A stretch of DNA of 7,251 nucleotides from JALHQU01 sp043745295. GTDB lineage: Bacteria > Planctomycetota > Planctomycetia > Gemmatales > Gemmataceae. The notes below the pieces were generated by a model, which did not search any database, was not told the DNA's origin, and was given only the letters and a program-made list of their open reading frames with translations. The position numbers were made by a program, and so were the translations under genes. The DNA is taken from contig JAYTTN010000230.1 of NCBI GenBank assembly GCA_043745295.1, positions 1-7,251 on the forward strand, written 5' to 3'. Shown in pieces: positions 5,217 to 7,251 of the stretch; the first letter of the stretch is position 1, and each line of letters begins with the position of its first letter.

Positions 5217-5245
5217 GACCGCTCGCGTTCGGCGCGAGTGTCTCA
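5214..5245. terminator. Bidirectional stem-loop between two convergent stop codons
   Basis: An outer stem TGAGAC (5214-5219) / GTCTCA (5240-5245) and an inner stem CTCGCG (5222-5227) / CGCGAG (5233-5238) surround the loop TTCGG, with small bulges (CG at 5220-5221, T at 5239). The outer arms contain the TGA of the plus-strand frame and the TGA of the minus-strand peptidase, so both messages end in the same hairpin. There is no U-tract, so termination could be weak or Rho-linked, or the hairpin may protect 3' ends. Confidence 0.55.
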
Positions 5246-7251
5246 AGTGGTGCCAAGTTCCTCGACTTCTCCGACCGTCGCCTCGACTTCGATCTCCGAT
5301 TCCAAGTTCGTGACCTCGGTCCGAATCGCATCGAAGATGGGGATTTCTTTCCCGAGAATCTCGAAACTGACGGTGATCGCGTATTTTGCTTCCGCGTCCG
5401 GGTCGTGATTCCACCCCTCGTGTCCGACGACCGCGATGCAGAAGTTCTCGGGCAGCGCGTTCGACTTCTTCACCGACCAGTCTTTCTGCACCGTGCCGGA
5501 ACTCCGCCTCGCGCCCTTGATCAGACCGTGCCGCGGGTTGTTCCCGAGCGTCCAGCCGAAACTGTCACCCTCGTCGTCGCCTTCGTTCCCCTTGATCGCC
5601 CGCGCCTTGAACGAAGCAAGCGACTCCCCGAGACGGTTACTGGTCCATTCCACCCACGTCGACATGTAGCGGCGGAGGTTGCGTCGCGTCCGCCGCGGCT
5701 GGGCGACGTAGGAGAGAGTCACCTCGATGAGGATCTCGTAGTCGTCGCCGGGCCGGCGGATGTTGTCCGGGATCGGCACCTGGTAGATGTGGCACTCGTT
5801 CGCGGTGATCGCCCGCCTCGAAAACCGGCCACCGCTGATGAGCGTCGTCCGAAACGGACTGTTGGACGTCGCCCGCTCCAGGTCGGGGACGCCGTAGCCG
5901 ATTCGCCGAAGTACCCCGGCCAGTTGGGCCTCGAGGGTGGCCCGACGTTGTTTCGCGGACTGGCTTTGTCTGCCAGCAAGTGATTCTAACTCCATCAGCA
6001 ACGCAACCGACCAACTCGGCCAACGGGCCGACTGCACTATGAGTGCCCGGTAGAGAAGGCAGGACTCGTTCGGGAGCAGTTGTTGAAGGTGGGCCGCGAT
6101 GTGCGTCACCTTTGGGGCGGCGAACGATGTCCCCACGATGTCGCGGTCGGCTGCCGGACCGGGCGGGTACAGCGTCGATCGCACGAGTTCCGGGTAACAC
6201 TCCTTGCCGTGTTGTGGCCTGGCGACATCCGGCGGCGTGGCCGCGGTCCGCAGGTTGTCGCCGCCGTACTCCACGACCTCCGGCTTGATCACGTTCCAGA
6301 TGCCGTGGCCGCTCCGGCTGAACGCCGACGGATGATCCCCGTCCGGTGCGAAACTCCGCCACCCTCCCGCCTCAAACACCACGTGGGCGACCGAGCCGAC
6401 GGTGAGTGCCTGGAGGCTCTGGGCGGGGTTCGCGATCCGGCACACCGCCTCGTCGAAGTAGTCGGGATACTCCCTCCCCGCGGCCAAGTGGTCCCGAATG
6501 GTGTGGCCGGGCAAGCCGGCGGAGGCGGACAGGTTCCCGGCGCTCTGAATTACGAGAATGTCGTGGCGACCGCTCAACTCATCGATTTCCGCCGCCCAAG
6601 ACGACATGTGCCGGAGCCGACACGGGACCGAGGCGTTGATCGAGTGGTTGAACAGTCGCGTCTTTCGCGGCCCGCCGTGGAACCGCTCCACGACGGCCCG
6701 GATGGCGGCCGCTGGAAAGAGTTCGACCGGCATCTGGCAATCGCCGTCGAGTACGCGGGCGTTCTGCACCCAGAACGGCAACTGGACCGGACCCGTCCGC
6801 GGCACCTCCTGGCAGTACAACACGGCCCCGGCGACCCGAGTTCCGTGCCCGCCCGGCCGCACGGTGTCGGTCACCTGATTCGTCGGCACACCCGGAAGGA
6901 AGCAATGGGACTGCGATCCGTCGATGGCCGGGGCGAGTAACCGATGTTCTTCCTGGATACCGCTGTCAATGACGCACACGGCCGGTGCCTGCGCGTGCGG
7001 CGGACTCAAGGTGGCAGAGAACGGGTTGTCCGGCGTCGCCGATTCGACCCGCTGCGGCAGTTCGAGGTCGTCCGGTTCGACGACCTCGAACACGTACGGG
7101 TAGTTGAGGACGAAATCCCGCAGCCCCTTCCCCGCCACTTCGACCCGTACCGTGAACCCGTCCGGCAGTTTCACCGCCTCGGCAGCCGCGTCGTCGATGA
7201 CGTTCAGGATGCGGCCGCCGTAACTGTCCTGCACGAAGTGGCGGATCCGCT
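5243..7251 (-). CDS. S8 (subtilisin-like) serine peptidase, IetS-like, N-terminus off the window
   Basis: A large minus-strand frame ending at TGA 5243-5245 and still open at the right edge, at least 668 residues. Counting from the internal GTG at 7234 as 1, the subtilase motifs are complete: D90 in VCVIDSGI, H130 in GGHGTRVAGA, oxyanion N234 in IQSAGN, and S370 in VGTSFAAPKV. Before the catalytic domain is a short alpha/beta segment (about 1-60); after it, a 270-residue C-terminal region with beta-rich blocks (such as EILIEVTLSYVAQPRR and KYAITVSFEILG). No signal peptide or membrane segment is seen. The GHGTRVAGAVLY motif, the SSWAAEIDEL stretch before the oxyanion site and the long C-terminal region resemble IetS, the protease of the IetAS system, whose AAA+ ATPase partner is usually the adjacent upstream gene. 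Here that gene would lie past the right edge. Sampled GC is lower than in the 3.1-5 kb block. The S8 call is secure; the IetS match is by eye. Confidence 0.9.
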   Translation of the reverse strand, partial: RIRHFVQDSYGGRILNVIDDAAAEAVKLPDGFTVRVEVAGKGLRDFVLNYPYVFEVVEPDDLELPQRVESATPDNPFSATLSPPHAQAPAVCVIDSGIQEEHRLLAPAIDGSQSHCFLPGVPTNQVTDTVRPGGHGTRVAGAVLYCQEVPRTGPVQLPFWVQNARVLDGDCQMPVELFPAAAIRAVVERFHGGPRKTRLFNHSINASVPCRLRHMSSWAAEIDELSGRHDILVIQSAGNLSASAGLPGHTIRDHLAAGREYPDYFDEAVCRIANPAQSLQALTVGSVAHVVFEAGGWRSFAPDGDHPSAFSRSGHGIWNVIKPEVVEYGGDNLRTAATPPDVARPQHGKECYPELVRSTLYPPGPAADRDIVGTSFAAPKVTHIAAHLQQLLPNESCLLYRALIVQSARWPSWSVALLMELESLAGRQSQSAKQRRATLEAQLAGVLRRIGYGVPDLERATSNSPFRTTLISGGRFSRRAITANECHIYQVPIPDNIRRPGDDYEILIEVTLSYVAQPRRTRRNLRRYMSTWVEWTSNRLGESLASFKARAIKGNEGDDEGDSFGWTLGNNPRHGLIKGARRSSGTVQKDWSVKKSNALPENFCIAVVGHEGWNHDPDAEAKYAITVSFEILGKEIPIFDAIRTEVTNLESEIEVEATVGEVEELGTT

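Noticed and set aside
6080..6940. Plus-strand frame opposite the S8 peptidase
   Set aside because: The opposite strand encodes the complete catalytic triad of a subtilase, so this frame is a shadow.

Overview
The window is GC-rich, gene-dense bacterial DNA. Several features point to a planctomycete of the Gemmata group: family content typical of that group (a PSP1-like protein with a Cys/Gly tail, a TPR-YggX-like fusion, a Gfo/Idh/MocA oxidoreductase), GTG starts, GC-saturated third codon positions, and two kinds of hairpin-forming intergenic repeat that I associate with Gemmataceae genomes. This placement rests on recognition, not on a marker gene.

Left part (1-1521, minus strand). The N-terminal 115 codons of an HD-domain protein run off the left edge. 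A gene-free stretch (348-537) follows, holding two double-hairpin repeat units in inverted orientation. Then comes a complete Gfo/Idh/MocA NAD(P)-dependent oxidoreductase.

Middle (1522-4930, plus strand). A divergent promoter region carries an inverted repeat and an extended -10 box. It precedes a tight three-gene operon: a small hypothetical protein, a retropepsin-like aspartic protease and a Nudix-like hydrolase, joined by a 3-base gap and an ATGA overlap. Next come a TPR protein with a YggX-like (iron-trafficking) C-terminus and four cysteines, a three-copy repeat cluster that can form alternative hairpins, a PSP1-like protein with a Cys-rich tail, and a small exported BON-domain protein with its own extended -10.

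Right part (4931-7251). About 250 bases hold what look like two gene ends meeting head to head: a minus-strand C-terminal fragment, and a plus-strand 69-codon frame resembling an excisionase/MerR-type recognition helix. A palindromic stem-loop sits between the plus-strand stop codon and the stop of the last gene. That gene is a large minus-strand S8 (subtilisin-like) serine peptidase, open at the right edge, with an intact Asp/His/Ser triad. Its organisation resembles IetS, the protease half of the ATPase-protease IetAS system. The partner gene, if present, would lie beyond the right edge. Sampled GC in this gene is lower than in the middle block, which fits horizontal acquisition.

No tRNA, rRNA, CRISPR array or insertion sequence was recognised.
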